DNA of 64,000 nucleotides from Rhodococcoides kyotonense. Lineage in GTDB: Bacteria; Actinomycetota; Actinomycetes; Mycobacteriales; Mycobacteriaceae. The stretch spans positions 62,001 to 126,000 of the forward strand of contig NZ_LVHI01000023.1 in assembly GCF_001645385.1 (NCBI RefSeq). The letters run 5' to 3'. How positions within the stretch are numbered: position 1 is the first letter of the stretch; every line of letters begins with the position of its first letter. The position numbers and the translations under genes are program-made. This document shows, one piece after another, positions 56,297-64,000 of the stretch. The notes under the pieces are model-generated. The model had not been told where the DNA came from. It saw only the letters and a program-made list of their open reading frames with translations, and searched no databases.

Positions 56297-57337
56297 TCAG
56301 AACGACGGTGCGTGCGCGTTCTCGTCGCCGTCGAAGTCGACCGAGCTGTAGCCGCGGAGCTTCTCGAGACGGTGGTAGGCGTCGATCATGCGCACGGTGC
56401 CGGACTTGGATCGCATGACGATGGACTGCGTGTGCGCGCCGCCGCCCGCGTATCGGACGCCGCGGAGCAGGTCGCCGTCGGTGACGCCGGTGGCGGTGAA
56501 GAAGACGTTCTCGCCGGAGACGAGGTCGCGCGTCGTCAGGACACGGTCGAGGTCGTGACCTGCGTCGATGGCCTTCTGGCGCTCGGCGTCGTCGGTCGGG
56601 GCGAGGCGGCCCTGCAACACACCGTCCATGCAGCGCATCGCGGCGGCGGCGATGATTCCCTCGGGGGTACCACCGATGCCGATGAGCATGTCGGTGCCCG
56701 AATCGGGACGTGCTGCGGCGATCGCGCCCGCGACGTCACCGTCGGAGATGAGGCGGATGCGGGATCCGGCGTCGCGCACCTGCTGGATGAGATCCGCGTG
56801 GCGGGGGCGATCCAGGATGCACACCGTGACGTCGGAAGCGGAGCCCTTCTTGATCTTCGCGATCCGGGCGATGTTCTCCTTGACCGGTGCAGTGATATCG
56901 ATGACATCGGCGTAGTCGGGGCCGACGGCGATCTTCTCCATGTAGAACACGGCCGACGGGTCGAACATCGCACCGCGCTCGGCGACGGCGAGGACCGAGA
57001 TGGCGTTGGGCATGCCCTTGGCCATCAGCGTGGTTCCGTCGACGGGGTCGACCGCGAAGTCGACCTCGGGGCCGTTACCGTTGCCGACCTGCTCGCCGTT
57101 GTAGAGCATCGGGGCTTCGTCCTTCTCGCCCTCACCGATGACGACGACGCCGCGCATCGAGACCGAGCTGACCAGCTGGCGCATGGCGTCGACGGCTGCT
57201 CCGTCTCCGCCTTCCTTGTCGCCACGACCGACCCACCGGCCCGACGCGAGCGCACCGGCCTCGGTCACACGTACGAGTTCGAGGGCGAGGTTGCGGTCTG
57301 GCGCCATGGCGCGAGTGGACTCGGTGCTGGCCGTCAT
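56297..57337 (-). CDS. glpX: Class II fructose-1,6-bisphosphatase
   Basis: 346 residues. Gluconeogenic phosphatase, essential for growth on non-sugar carbon in mycobacteria. [19 protein letters not shown] (metal site), [29 protein letters not shown] and [17 protein letters not shown] are GlpX motifs. AGGAGG lies 10 nt before ATG 57337; the frame to 57406 adds noise. Followed by fumC as in M. tuberculosis Rv1099c/Rv1098c. Confidence 0.95.
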   Translation of the reverse strand: MTASTESTRAMAPDRNLALELVRVTEAGALASGRWVGRGDKEGGDGAAVDAMRQLVSSVSMRGVVVIGEGEKDEAPMLYNGEQVGNGNGPEVDFAVDPVDGTTLMAKGMPNAISVLAVAERGAMFDPSAVFYMEKIAVGPDYADVIDITAPVKENIARIAKIKKGSASDVTVCILDRPRHADLIQQVRDAGSRIRLISDGDVAGAIAAARPDSGTDMLIGIGGTPEGIIAAAAMRCMDGVLQGRLAPTDDAERQKAIDAGHDLDRVLTTRDLVSGENVFFTATGVTDGDLLRGVRYAGGGAHTQSIVMRSKSGTVRMIDAYHRLEKLRGYSSVDFDGDENAHAPSF

Positions 57338-57462
57338 CGGTTTGTAGCCTCCTGGTAGATGGGGGTCGTACCCAGGCGCGATTATCTCATTCGTGAGCCG
57401 CGTCATGCGACGTAGGGCATGCGCCGACCGAGCACTGACAAGCAGCGGGGATACTGGACTGC

Positions 57463-58032
57463 GTGGCGAACAGCAAACCCCGGATTCTGAACAACAACCG
57501 CGACATGGTGTGGTCTCTCATCCCGCTCGTGATCGCGTGTCTGTTGATCGCCGGTATCGCCAGCCAATGCACGCTCAGCCCGGGCGGTCCCAAGCAGGGG
57601 CCGATCCCGAACTTCGACGTCGACGCCGCCTTGCAGTACGACGCCTCCGAGCTTTCGTTCCCGATCCGCAACCCGAAGGTTCCCGAGGACTGGACGCCCA
57701 ACTCGGGCAGCCGACAGTCGATCTCCGGCGACCAGGGCGGCGACGTGAGCAACGTCGGCTTCATCTCCGGCGCCGGACGCTACATCAGGCTCACCCAATC
57801 CAACGCGACCGAGGACGTGCTGGTGCCGTTCGCCGTGGGCGAGCCGCGCTATGCGTCGGGCACGCAATCGATCGACGGCAAGGAATGGATCGTCTACGAG
57901 CAGAGCGACAAGGAGCCCGTCTGGGTCACCGACCTCGGTGACGTGCGCCTGCTCGTGACCGGCAGCGGGTCGAACGAGGAGTTCACCGAGCTCGCGACCG
58001 CGACGACGAGCGCCACGCCGCTGACACCCTAG
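57463..58032 (+). CDS. DUF4245 membrane-anchored protein
   Basis: 189 residues: one N-terminal membrane helix ([22 protein letters not shown]) and an extracytoplasmic domain with [19 protein letters not shown]. Homologue of Rv1100; function unknown. GTG start lies 8 nt after a possible -10 GATACT, so the mRNA may have almost no leader. Its stop shares the tetranucleotide CTAG with the stop of the convergent xseB. Confidence 0.85.
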   Translation: MANSKPRILNNNRDMVWSLIPLVIACLLIAGIASQCTLSPGGPKQGPIPNFDVDAALQYDASELSFPIRNPKVPEDWTPNSGSRQSISGDQGGDVSNVGFISGAGRYIRLTQSNATEDVLVPFAVGEPRYASGTQSIDGKEWIVYEQSDKEPVWVTDLGDVRLLVTGSGSNEEFTELATATTSATPLTP

Positions 58033-58253
58033 CTGTCGGCGTCGTTCTCCTCGATGTGGGCCAGCGCGTTCTCGACGCGGGTGCGCGCCCCGGCCAGGTG
58101 CTCCTCGCAGCGCGTCGCGAGCTGCTCGCCGCGTTCCCACAGAGCCAGCGACGCGTCCAGGTCGAGACCGCCCTGCTCGAGCACCTTGACCACATCGACC
58201 AGTTCGTCGCGCGCAGCCTCGTAGCCCATCTCCGCGACGGGTGTTTCGCTCAT
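58029..58253 (-). CDS. xseB: Exodeoxyribonuclease VII small subunit
   Basis: 74 residues. [35 protein letters not shown] (two consecutive parts of one helical hairpin) is the XseB signature. Forms the multi-subunit nuclease with XseA. 8 bp after xseA. Confidence 0.94.
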   Translation of the reverse strand: MSETPVAEMGYEAARDELVDVVKVLEQGGLDLDASLALWERGEQLATRCEEHLAGARTRVENALAHIEENDADS

Positions 58254-58261
58254 GATCTCTC

Positions 58262-59482
58262 CTATCGAACTTTGCCCATGACCGCGGCGGTGACAGCACC
58301 GTCGGCCACACGTACACGAATCTGTGTTCCGGGTGGGGCGTCGTCCACCGAACGCAGCACCTCGGGATCCTCGCCGGCGACCATACGCTGCACGACGGCG
58401 TAGCCACGAGCGAGCGTGGCTGCCGGCCCCAGCGTCTGCAGACGAGCACGCAGATGTTCGACGAGGGTGTCCTGCTTCGCCAGTTCGCGCAGCACGTCTC
58501 GTCGGGCCGCGTCGACGAGTCGCTGAATTTCCTCGCCGCGTCGATCGATGCCGGCGATGGGGTCCGCGAGCGCAGGCCGATGCCGGATCATCTCGATGCC
58601 GCGCGCTTCGCGGGCGACCCAGTTGCGCAGTGCTGCCGCGGTTCTCGCGCGCAGTTCGGCGACGAGATTCTGCTCGGCGACGGCGTCTGGCACGACGAGT
58701 TTGGCCGCATCCGTCGGCGTCGCAGCACGCAGATCGGCGACGTGATCCGACAGAGGGCTGTCGGGTTCGTGCCCGATCGCGGAGACGATGGGCGTCGTCG
58801 CCCGTGAGATCGCGCGACACAGAGCCTCGTCGGAGAACGGCAGCAGATCTTCGACGCTTCCGCCGCCGCGGGCCATGATGATGACGTCGACGCTGCCCTC
58901 GAGGTCTTTCAATGCGTCGCGAATCGCGGGAACCGCCGTCGGGCCTTGGACCGGTGTATGCCGAACCTCGAAGTGCACTGCAGGCCACCGTCTTTGCGCG
59001 ACGGTGAGAACGTCACGTTCGGCGGCCGACGCGCGTGCGGTGATCAATCCGATCCGCTTCGGCAGGAACGGCAGCGGTCGCTTGAGTCGGGGGTCGAACA
59101 GTCCCTCGGCGGCGAGCAGCGCACGCAACTTCTCGATGCGTGCCAAGAGCTCACCGACGCCTACTGCTCGAATGTCGGTGGCGCGCAACGAGATCGTTCC
59201 GCGGCCGGTGTAGAACGACAGCTTGCCGTAGAGGATGACGCGTGCGCCCTCCGTCAGTGGAACGGGGGAGCGTTCGAGCAACTGCGGCGAACACGTGACC
59301 GACAGCGACATGTCCGCGGAAGGATCACGCAGGACGAGAAAGGCGGTGCGCGTGCCCGGACGCGCGTTGATCTGCGTCAGCTGGCCCTCGACCCAGATAC
59401 TGCCGAGACGATCGATCCAGCCCGCGACCTTCATCGCGACCGTGCGTACCGGCCATGGCTGTTCGGCTGTACTCGCTGTCAC
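58262..59482 (-). CDS. xseA: Exodeoxyribonuclease VII large subunit
   Basis: 406 residues. N-terminal OB fold ([27 protein letters not shown]), catalytic domain with [38 protein letters not shown] and [21 protein letters not shown], then a long coiled coil. Degrades single-stranded DNA to oligonucleotides. GTG 59482 overlaps the stop of the gene upstream (GTGA). Confidence 0.94.
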   Translation of the reverse strand: MTASTAEQPWPVRTVAMKVAGWIDRLGSIWVEGQLTQINARPGTRTAFLVLRDPSADMSLSVTCSPQLLERSPVPLTEGARVILYGKLSFYTGRGTISLRATDIRAVGVGELLARIEKLRALLAAEGLFDPRLKRPLPFLPKRIGLITARASAAERDVLTVAQRRWPAVHFEVRHTPVQGPTAVPAIRDALKDLEGSVDVIIMARGGGSVEDLLPFSDEALCRAISRATTPIVSAIGHEPDSPLSDHVADLRAATPTDAAKLVVPDAVAEQNLVAELRARTAAALRNWVAREARGIEMIRHRPALADPIAGIDRRGEEIQRLVDAARRDVLRELAKQDTLVEHLRARLQTLGPAATLARGYAVVQRMVAGEDPEVLRSVDDAPPGTQIRVRVADGAVTAAVMGKVR

Positions 59483-60036
59483 TTGGCTTTCGCTGTGGTG
59501 ATTCGGTTCTCGAGCATCGTCAGGAACGGAGCGCGAGACTTGGTGGAGTTCTCGTACGTCAGAAGTGTCTCCAGGTCGTCGAGCGACAACGTGCGCAGGC
59601 GGGCACGGAGCTGCGCGAGCGCAAGGGTGTCGTAGTCGACGAGTTCGACGATGTCGGGCTTCTCGGCCGTCACCGCGGGTTCGGGCTCCTCGGTGGCTTC
59701 GGCGGGAGGCGTCGAATACAGCGCGAAGCGGCCCGTCGCTGCGGGCGGTTCGTGGTCGGGGATGTCGACCTCACCGTTCGTGTCGTCCTCGTCGAACACC
59801 GCCCACGACGGCTGTTCCTCGTCCGGCGTGCCGAGGAGGGGGAGGCCTGCAATCGCCTGGTCACCCTTGATCGCCAGGGCTGTGACCTGCTGCTGGAAGC
59901 GCATCGTCGTCGCCAGCATCTCGCTGATGACGGTCATCGGCAGTGTCACGGCCGTGCTGGGGAGCTTGCGCGCCTCTTCGACGACGGTCACGGCCACACC
60001 TGCAGCCACGCGTGCGGCAAACGGGACACGAGTCAT
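59479..60036 (-). CDS. Conserved Rv1109c-like protein (putative lipid-droplet-associated)
   Basis: 185 residues. An N-terminal amphipathic/hydrophobic part ([21 protein letters not shown] ... [21 protein letters not shown]), an acidic middle, and a C-terminal helical [30 protein letters not shown] motif. It is regularly located before xseA in mycobacteria and rhodococci. Some relatives carry the name lipid droplet-associated protein; nothing in this sequence proves that. Translationally coupled to xseA. Confidence 0.7.
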   Translation of the reverse strand: MTRVPFAARVAAGVAVTVVEEARKLPSTAVTLPMTVISEMLATTMRFQQQVTALAIKGDQAIAGLPLLGTPDEEQPSWAVFDEDDTNGEVDIPDHEPPAATGRFALYSTPPAEATEEPEPAVTAEKPDIVELVDYDTLALAQLRARLRTLSLDDLETLLTYENSTKSRAPFLTMLENRITTAKAK

Positions 60037-60113
60037 GGACACCAGACTGCCTGAAGACGGATGAATTTGGTAGCCGACATGCTCGGGGAGCGGAGTGCCC
60101 GCCGTTCCACACG

Positions 60114-60119
60114 TATCCT
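60114..60119 (+). promoter_or_regulatory. Possible -10 element of ispH (TATCCT), implying a leaderless mRNA
   Basis: TATCCT ends 6 nt before the ispH ATG and no Shine-Dalgarno precedes the start. If real, transcription would begin at or next to the start codon. Confidence 0.4.
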
Positions 60120-60125
60120 GTTGGT

Positions 60126-61136
60126 ATGTCTTCGGCTGTTCCCTTGAATCTCGGTATCGCACGACCTGCGGGCGACGGTGCTGCGGCCTACTCAGGTGCA
60201 AAGCGTGTCCTCCTCGCCGAGCCGCGTGGCTACTGCGCAGGAGTGGACCGCGCCGTCGAAACTGTGGAGAAAGCACTGGAGAAGCATGGCGCTCCGGTCT
60301 ACGTCCGCAAGGAGATCGTGCACAACCGCCACGTCGTGGAGACGCTCGCCGATCGCGGCGCGATCTTCGTCGACGAAACCGATCAGGTCCCCGAGGGGGC
60401 GCTGCTCGTGTTCTCCGCGCACGGCGTATCGCCTGCGGTGCACGCGTCGGCCGCGGAGCGCAACCTGCGCACGATCGACGCCACCTGCCCGCTGGTCACC
60501 AAGGTGCACCAGGAAGCCAAGCGGTTCGCCCGTGACGACTACGACATTCTGCTCATCGGGCACGAAGGCCACGAAGAGGTCGAGGGCACCGCGGGTGAGG
60601 CTCCCGATCATGTTCAACTCGTCGACGGTCCCGACGCGGTCGAGGGCGTCACCGTCCGTGACGAGAGCAAGGTCATCTGGCTCTCGCAGACCACGCTGAG
60701 CGTCGACGAGACCATGACGACGGTTGCGCGACTGCGTGAGAAGTTCCCGACTTTGCAGGATCCGCCCAGCGACGACATCTGCTACGCGACGCAGAACCGT
60801 CAGGTCGCGGTCAAGGCTATGGCGCCGGAATGCGATCTGGTCATCGTCGTGGGCTCGAAGAACTCGTCCAACTCGGTCCGCCTCGTCGAGGTCGCCCTTA
60901 CCGCAGGTGCCAAGGCCAGCTACCTCGTCGACTACGCCAAGGAAGTCGATCCCGCCTGGCTCGACGGCATCAAGACCGTCGGCATCACCTCGGGCGCGTC
61001 GGTGCCGGAGATCCTGGTCCAGGGCGTCATCGATCTGCTCGCCGAACACGGCTTCGCCGACGTCCAGCCGGTCACGACCGCCAACGAGACGCTGGTCTTC
61101 TCGCTTCCGCGCGAACTGCGAGCGGCGAGGGCCTGA
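60126..61136 (+). CDS. ispH: 4-hydroxy-3-methylbut-2-enyl diphosphate reductase
   Basis: 336 residues. Last enzyme of the non-mevalonate isoprenoid pathway, an iron-sulfur protein. The three cluster cysteines are Cys37 ([13 protein letters not shown]), Cys121 ([11 protein letters not shown]) and Cys219 ([11 protein letters not shown]); catalytic Glu lies in [24 protein letters not shown] is conserved. The N-terminal 25 residues are a non-catalytic extension. Same location as Rv1110 (lytB2). A palindrome of family A follows. Confidence 0.95.
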   Translation: MSSAVPLNLGIARPAGDGAAAYSGAKRVLLAEPRGYCAGVDRAVETVEKALEKHGAPVYVRKEIVHNRHVVETLADRGAIFVDETDQVPEGALLVFSAHGVSPAVHASAAERNLRTIDATCPLVTKVHQEAKRFARDDYDILLIGHEGHEEVEGTAGEAPDHVQLVDGPDAVEGVTVRDESKVIWLSQTTLSVDETMTTVARLREKFPTLQDPPSDDICYATQNRQVAVKAMAPECDLVIVVGSKNSSNSVRLVEVALTAGAKASYLVDYAKEVDPAWLDGIKTVGITSGASVPEILVQGVIDLLAEHGFADVQPVTTANETLVFSLPRELRAARA

Positions 61137-61155
61137 CGCGCTTCCTCCTTCTACG

Positions 61156-61204
61156 CATCGATGGCCCGAGGCAACCGTCTACAGGTTGCCGCGGGCCATC
61201 GATG
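61156..61204. repeat. Family A dispersed palindrome, copy 5
   Basis: 21-bp arms (61156-61176, 61184-61204) with one mismatch and a 7-nt loop GTCTACA. Lies between convergent ispH (ends 61136) and the DUF6542 gene (ends 61222). Confidence 0.92.
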
Positions 61205-61221
61205 TTTCGGGCCTACGTGTC

Positions 61222-62097
61222 CTACGCGTCTCCGCGGTCCCGGTAACGCACCTGCGGCACAGGATGCGGCGGGATGTGCGCGCTGACGGGCGCGGCAGTT
61301 CTCGGCGCCGAGTACGGGTCGACCTCCGGAGGCCGGGGGACCCGAGGCTGCTGCGGCCGTGGTGCAGCCCGACGAACTGAATCCGACGCGTAGCCCCGCT
61401 CGGGCCGGTACGGATCCGCGGCAGGACGGTCGATTCTCGGCGCGACGTGGTCGCGCTGCGGTTCGCGTGACGCGTTCCGGCCAGGGGCGTTGCGATTGGC
61501 GCGTCGCGAGCGCGTCTCGGTAACAGCCGCGGACGCCGTCGGCGCGTCGGAGCGACGCTGCTTGGCCTGAGCCATGCGGGCCCGGTTCTCACGCGCACGG
61601 TCGCGAGTTTCCTGGGCGCGGTCGCGCATCGTGCGCTTGGCCGCACCTGCGGGCGCGTGCGAGTTCTGTCGTTTGAGGAACACCCTGAGTGCGCCGATGC
61701 CGAGCGCCAGCACCGTACCCAGCAGCATGACCGGGAATCGGTTGACGAGAGGAATGGCGACGTTGAGAAGGATGTCCTTCAGGCTGGTCCCGGGATTCTC
61801 GGTGAAGTACTGGTACGACAGCGGCACCGCGACGAACAGAATCAGCGGCGCCTGCACCATCGCGGTGAACAGGCCTCGATAGCGGACGAGTAGCGCCGCG
61901 ACGACGACACCGATGATGTACAGGCTGGAGAACGCAGAGGTCAGCTCTGTTCCGCGGGCCGCGTCGAGGACGAAGCCGAGGAAAGTTGCGCCGCCGGCGA
62001 TGGCCACTGCCCCCCACGCAGGCACGCCGGGCACGGTCGCGAAGGCTGAACGCTGATCCAGCGGTACCCCGGAGCGGGCACGTTGGGAGGTAGACAC
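61222..62097 (-). CDS. DUF6542 domain membrane protein (Rv1111c-like)
   Basis: 291 residues: four membrane helices in the first 140 residues (GVPAWGAVAIAGGATFLGFV, SLYIIGVVVAALLV, LFTAMVQAPLILFVAVPLSY, FPVMLLGTVLALGIGALRVFL), then a long basic, Arg/Pro-rich disordered tail (RAQETRDRARENRARMAQ and PRPQQPRVPRPPEVDPY). The function of the family is unknown. GTG 62097 is weakly supported because the nearest GAGG touches it. Confidence 0.78.
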   Translation of the reverse strand: MSTSQRARSGVPLDQRSAFATVPGVPAWGAVAIAGGATFLGFVLDAARGTELTSAFSSLYIIGVVVAALLVRYRGLFTAMVQAPLILFVAVPLSYQYFTENPGTSLKDILLNVAIPLVNRFPVMLLGTVLALGIGALRVFLKRQNSHAPAGAAKRTMRDRAQETRDRARENRARMAQAKQRRSDAPTASAAVTETRSRRANRNAPGRNASREPQRDHVAPRIDRPAADPYRPERGYASDSVRRAAPRPQQPRVPRPPEVDPYSAPRTAAPVSAHIPPHPVPQVRYRDRGDA

Positions 62098-62117
62098 CCC
62101 TCGAGGTTAGCGGCTGT

Positions 62118-63284
62118 TCAGCCCACCGCGTCGTCGACGTGCCCGAACGATCGGCTCGGGTACGACGAATCGGACAGTCTGGGGCGTGCGTCGACGCGTC
62201 GAACGTCGACGACATCACCGTCGAAGAGCTCGAGTTCGTGAAGTTTGCGGGCAGTCACTCCGACACGCGAGTCGACGGACGACACCGTCGAGTTGAAGGA
62301 CTCCACCGCCTTGCCCAAATGCCCTCCCAGCTTGTCCAGATGCGACGCCACGGTGCCGAGCCGGGAGTAGAGCTCGCGACCGAGTTGCTGGATGCGTGCC
62401 GCGTCCTCCGCGAGCGACTCCTGCTTCCACGAGTACGCAACCGTGCGGAGCAACGCCACCAACGTGGTGGGGGTGGCAAGAATCACGTTTCTCGTGAACG
62501 CATATTCCAGGAGCGACGAGTCCGAGGTAAGCGCAGCATCGAGGAACGGGTCTCCCGGGACGAACAGCACGACGAACTCGGGAGTCGGTTCGAAGGAGCG
62601 CCAGTATTCCTTCGCCGACAACTGATCGACGTGGGTGCGCAGGTGCCGAGCGTGGCGTGTCAGCTGCCTGGCGCGCGCGTCGGGATCTTGTTCCTGCGCC
62701 GCGTCCAGATAGGCGGCGAACGGGACCTTGGCGTCGACGACGATCTGCCTGCCGCCGGCCAGGTGCACGATCATGTCGGGTCGAATGCCCTCGCGGCTGA
62801 CCTGCGTGTCGAAATCGCAGTGCTTGACCATTCCGGCGAGTTCGACGACCCGCTCGAGCTGCATCTCGCCCCACCGGCCGCGGATCTGCGGTGCACGCAG
62901 CGCGGTGACCAACTGAGACGTCTGCGTCGACAGATCTACCGATGCGCGGTGCATTCCCGACACCTGTTCGGTCAACCCGGCATAGGCGCGAATGCGGTTG
63001 TGCTCGACCTGACGAACGTGCTCGGTGAGAGCGTCGACCGCGTCGTGCAGCGGCTCCACGAGGCTGGACACCTGCTGGCCGATGACACCGGAATGCCTGC
63101 GTGCCGAATCCTCGTTGACGGCCGCGAGCGAGCGACGCAGCAGCGCCTCGTTGTCGCGCAGCGCGGCCAGCTGAGCCTCGGCACGGACGGCACGATCACC
63201 GACGCGCTGCGCATGCATCAACCAGCCGAGCGCGCCGCCGAGTGCGAAGGCGAAAGCCATTCCCAGTGCGGTGAGTACGTTCAT
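62118..63284 (-). CDS. rmuC: DNA recombination protein RmuC
   Basis: 388 residues. N-terminal membrane helix (VLTALGMAFAFALGGALGWLM), coiled-coil stretch, then the RmuC nuclease-like domain: RGRWGEMQLERVVELAGM, RPDMIVHLAGGRQIVVDAKVPF and EFVVLFVPGDPFLDAAL, followed by FTRNVILATPTTLVALLRTVAYSWKQE in two adjacent parts. Limits inversions at repeats in E. coli. ATG 63284 places the membrane helix at the start; GTG 63308 is an alternative. Confidence 0.92.
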   Translation of the reverse strand: MNVLTALGMAFAFALGGALGWLMHAQRVGDRAVRAEAQLAALRDNEALLRRSLAAVNEDSARRHSGVIGQQVSSLVEPLHDAVDALTEHVRQVEHNRIRAYAGLTEQVSGMHRASVDLSTQTSQLVTALRAPQIRGRWGEMQLERVVELAGMVKHCDFDTQVSREGIRPDMIVHLAGGRQIVVDAKVPFAAYLDAAQEQDPDARARQLTRHARHLRTHVDQLSAKEYWRSFEPTPEFVVLFVPGDPFLDAALTSDSSLLEYAFTRNVILATPTTLVALLRTVAYSWKQESLAEDAARIQQLGRELYSRLGTVASHLDKLGGHLGKAVESFNSTVSSVDSRVGVTARKLHELELFDGDVVDVRRVDARPRLSDSSYPSRSFGHVDDAVG

Positions 63285-63370
63285 GGCGACGATGATGCAC
63301 CGGGGCACCGACAGGTTCGGCTCGGAGCGCCGCCCGAAGTTTGTCGGTGGCAGCCGATACCGTCGTTCCC

Positions 63371-64000
63371 ATGAAGATCCTGCACACCTCGGACTGGCAC
63401 ATCGGACGCACGTTCCACGGCGTCGATCTGCTCGCCGACCAGGCTGCGGCGCTGAGCGCGATCGCGGAACTGGTTGCCGCGCAGGGCATCGACGTCGTCG
63501 TCGTTCCGGGTGACATCTACGACCGCGCGGTGCCGAGTGCCGACACGGTGCTGGTGTGCAACAGGGGCCTCGAGGCCATTCGAGCGGCAGGCGCGGTCAT
63601 CGTGGCCACGTCGGGCAATCACGATTCGCCCGCCCGCCTCGGTGCGGGTGCAGCTTTCGCCGCTGCGGGCGGCCTGCACTTGATGACGCGCGTCGGTGAC
63701 GTCGACCGTCCGGTGGTGCTCGACGACGACTTCGGACCCGTCGCGTTCTACGGAATTCCTTACCTCGAACCGGAAACCACTCGCCTCGAACTCGACGTTC
63801 CCGCGGCGCGCACGCACGCGGAGGTACTGGACGCTGCGATGATCCGTGTTCGCACCGATCTGGATCGGCGTCGCGCCGACGGGTCCGCTGTCCGATCCGT
63901 CGTTCTCGCACATGCTTTCATCGTCGGTGGTGAAGCGACGGGATCCGAGCGCACCATCTCGTCGGGTGGCGTCGAAACCGCTCCTGCATCGGCGTTCGAC
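63371..64000 (+). CDS. sbcD: Exonuclease SbcCD subunit D, 5' part
   Basis: 210 codons, open at the right edge. The Mre11-type calcineurin phosphoesterase motifs are intact: LHTSDWHIGR (Asp, His), VVPGDIYDRAVP (Asp), ATSGNHDSPARLG (Asn-His) and VVLAHAFIVGG (His). With SbcC it cleaves hairpin and blocked DNA ends, which is notable in a chromosome with long palindromes. Divergent from rmuC, 86 bp between starts. The rest of the gene and sbcC lie outside the window. Confidence 0.93.
   Translation, partial: MKILHTSDWHIGRTFHGVDLLADQAAALSAIAELVAAQGIDVVVVPGDIYDRAVPSADTVLVCNRGLEAIRAAGAVIVATSGNHDSPARLGAGAAFAAAGGLHLMTRVGDVDRPVVLDDDFGPVAFYGIPYLEPETTRLELDVPAARTHAEVLDAAMIRVRTDLDRRRADGSAVRSVVLAHAFIVGGEATGSERTISSGGVETAPASAFD

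Overview
The window reads as chromosome of a high-GC, mycolic-acid-type actinobacterium, most likely Rhodococcus or a close relative in the Mycobacteriales. The signs are the mycothiol S-conjugate amidase mca, a DUF222/HNH (13E12-type) protein behind an actinobacterial SOS box, DUF3558 lipoproteins, and a long stretch that keeps the gene content and approximate order of the Mycobacterium tuberculosis Rv1080c-Rv1111c region (greA, DUF4307, mca, small membrane protein, DUF255, hemolysin III, Z-prenyl synthase, coaA, glyA, phoH2 next to a desA2-like gene, fumC, glpX, DUF4245, xseBA, an Rv1109c-like gene, ispH, DUF6542). No tRNA or rRNA gene, CRISPR array, insertion sequence, phage or plasmid gene was seen.

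Layout. 1-6963: end of an EcfT transporter gene, a secreted transglycosylase/NlpC peptidase, RidA, a DsbA-VKOR disulfide pair, aroQ, an MFS transporter and a membrane adenylate cyclase. 7098-13319: DHA2 efflux pump, GT39 glycosyltransferase, and the SOS-controlled DUF222/HNH protein. 13526-13925: a frameshifted haloacid dehalogenase relic. 13977-15020: a lipoprotein of the endo/exonuclease/phosphatase fold. 15112-24884: an eight-gene locus, seven genes joined by start/stop overlaps or very short gaps, encoding a biotin-dependent acyl-CoA carboxylase (accD2/accA2 type) with two acyl-CoA dehydrogenases, an alkenylglutaconyl-CoA-hydratase-like crotonase, an AtuA-like protein, a TIGR03084 protein and a TetR regulator. 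This is the same order as Rv0976c-Rv0971c and parallels the leucine/acyclic-terpene (liu/atu) pathways. 24935-28357: guanine deaminase, a membrane-anchored ABM-like protein and two DUF3558 lipoproteins. 28374-33083: the str operon rpsL-rpsG-fusA-tuf with a structured leader and a strong final terminator. 33470-35849: a five-gene Asp23/AmaP envelope operon whose 3' flank is tandemly duplicated. 35962-40364: ilvA, a DrrAB-like ABC exporter and a BAAT-type thioesterase. 40456-64000: the conserved Rv1080c-Rv1111c-like block, followed by rmuC and the start of sbcD.

The most unusual feature lies between genes. Two families of long, near-perfect palindromes sit almost only at the 3' junctions of convergent genes. 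Family A has five copies, with arms of 21-22 bp in four of them beginning CATCGATGG. Family B has two copies with arms of 26 and 19 bp around a GAATGTA(C/T)AG core. They may be bidirectional terminators or a REP-like dispersed element. Other regulatory structures visible directly are a perfect SOS box, three operator-like palindromes and three hairpins in the rpsL leader.
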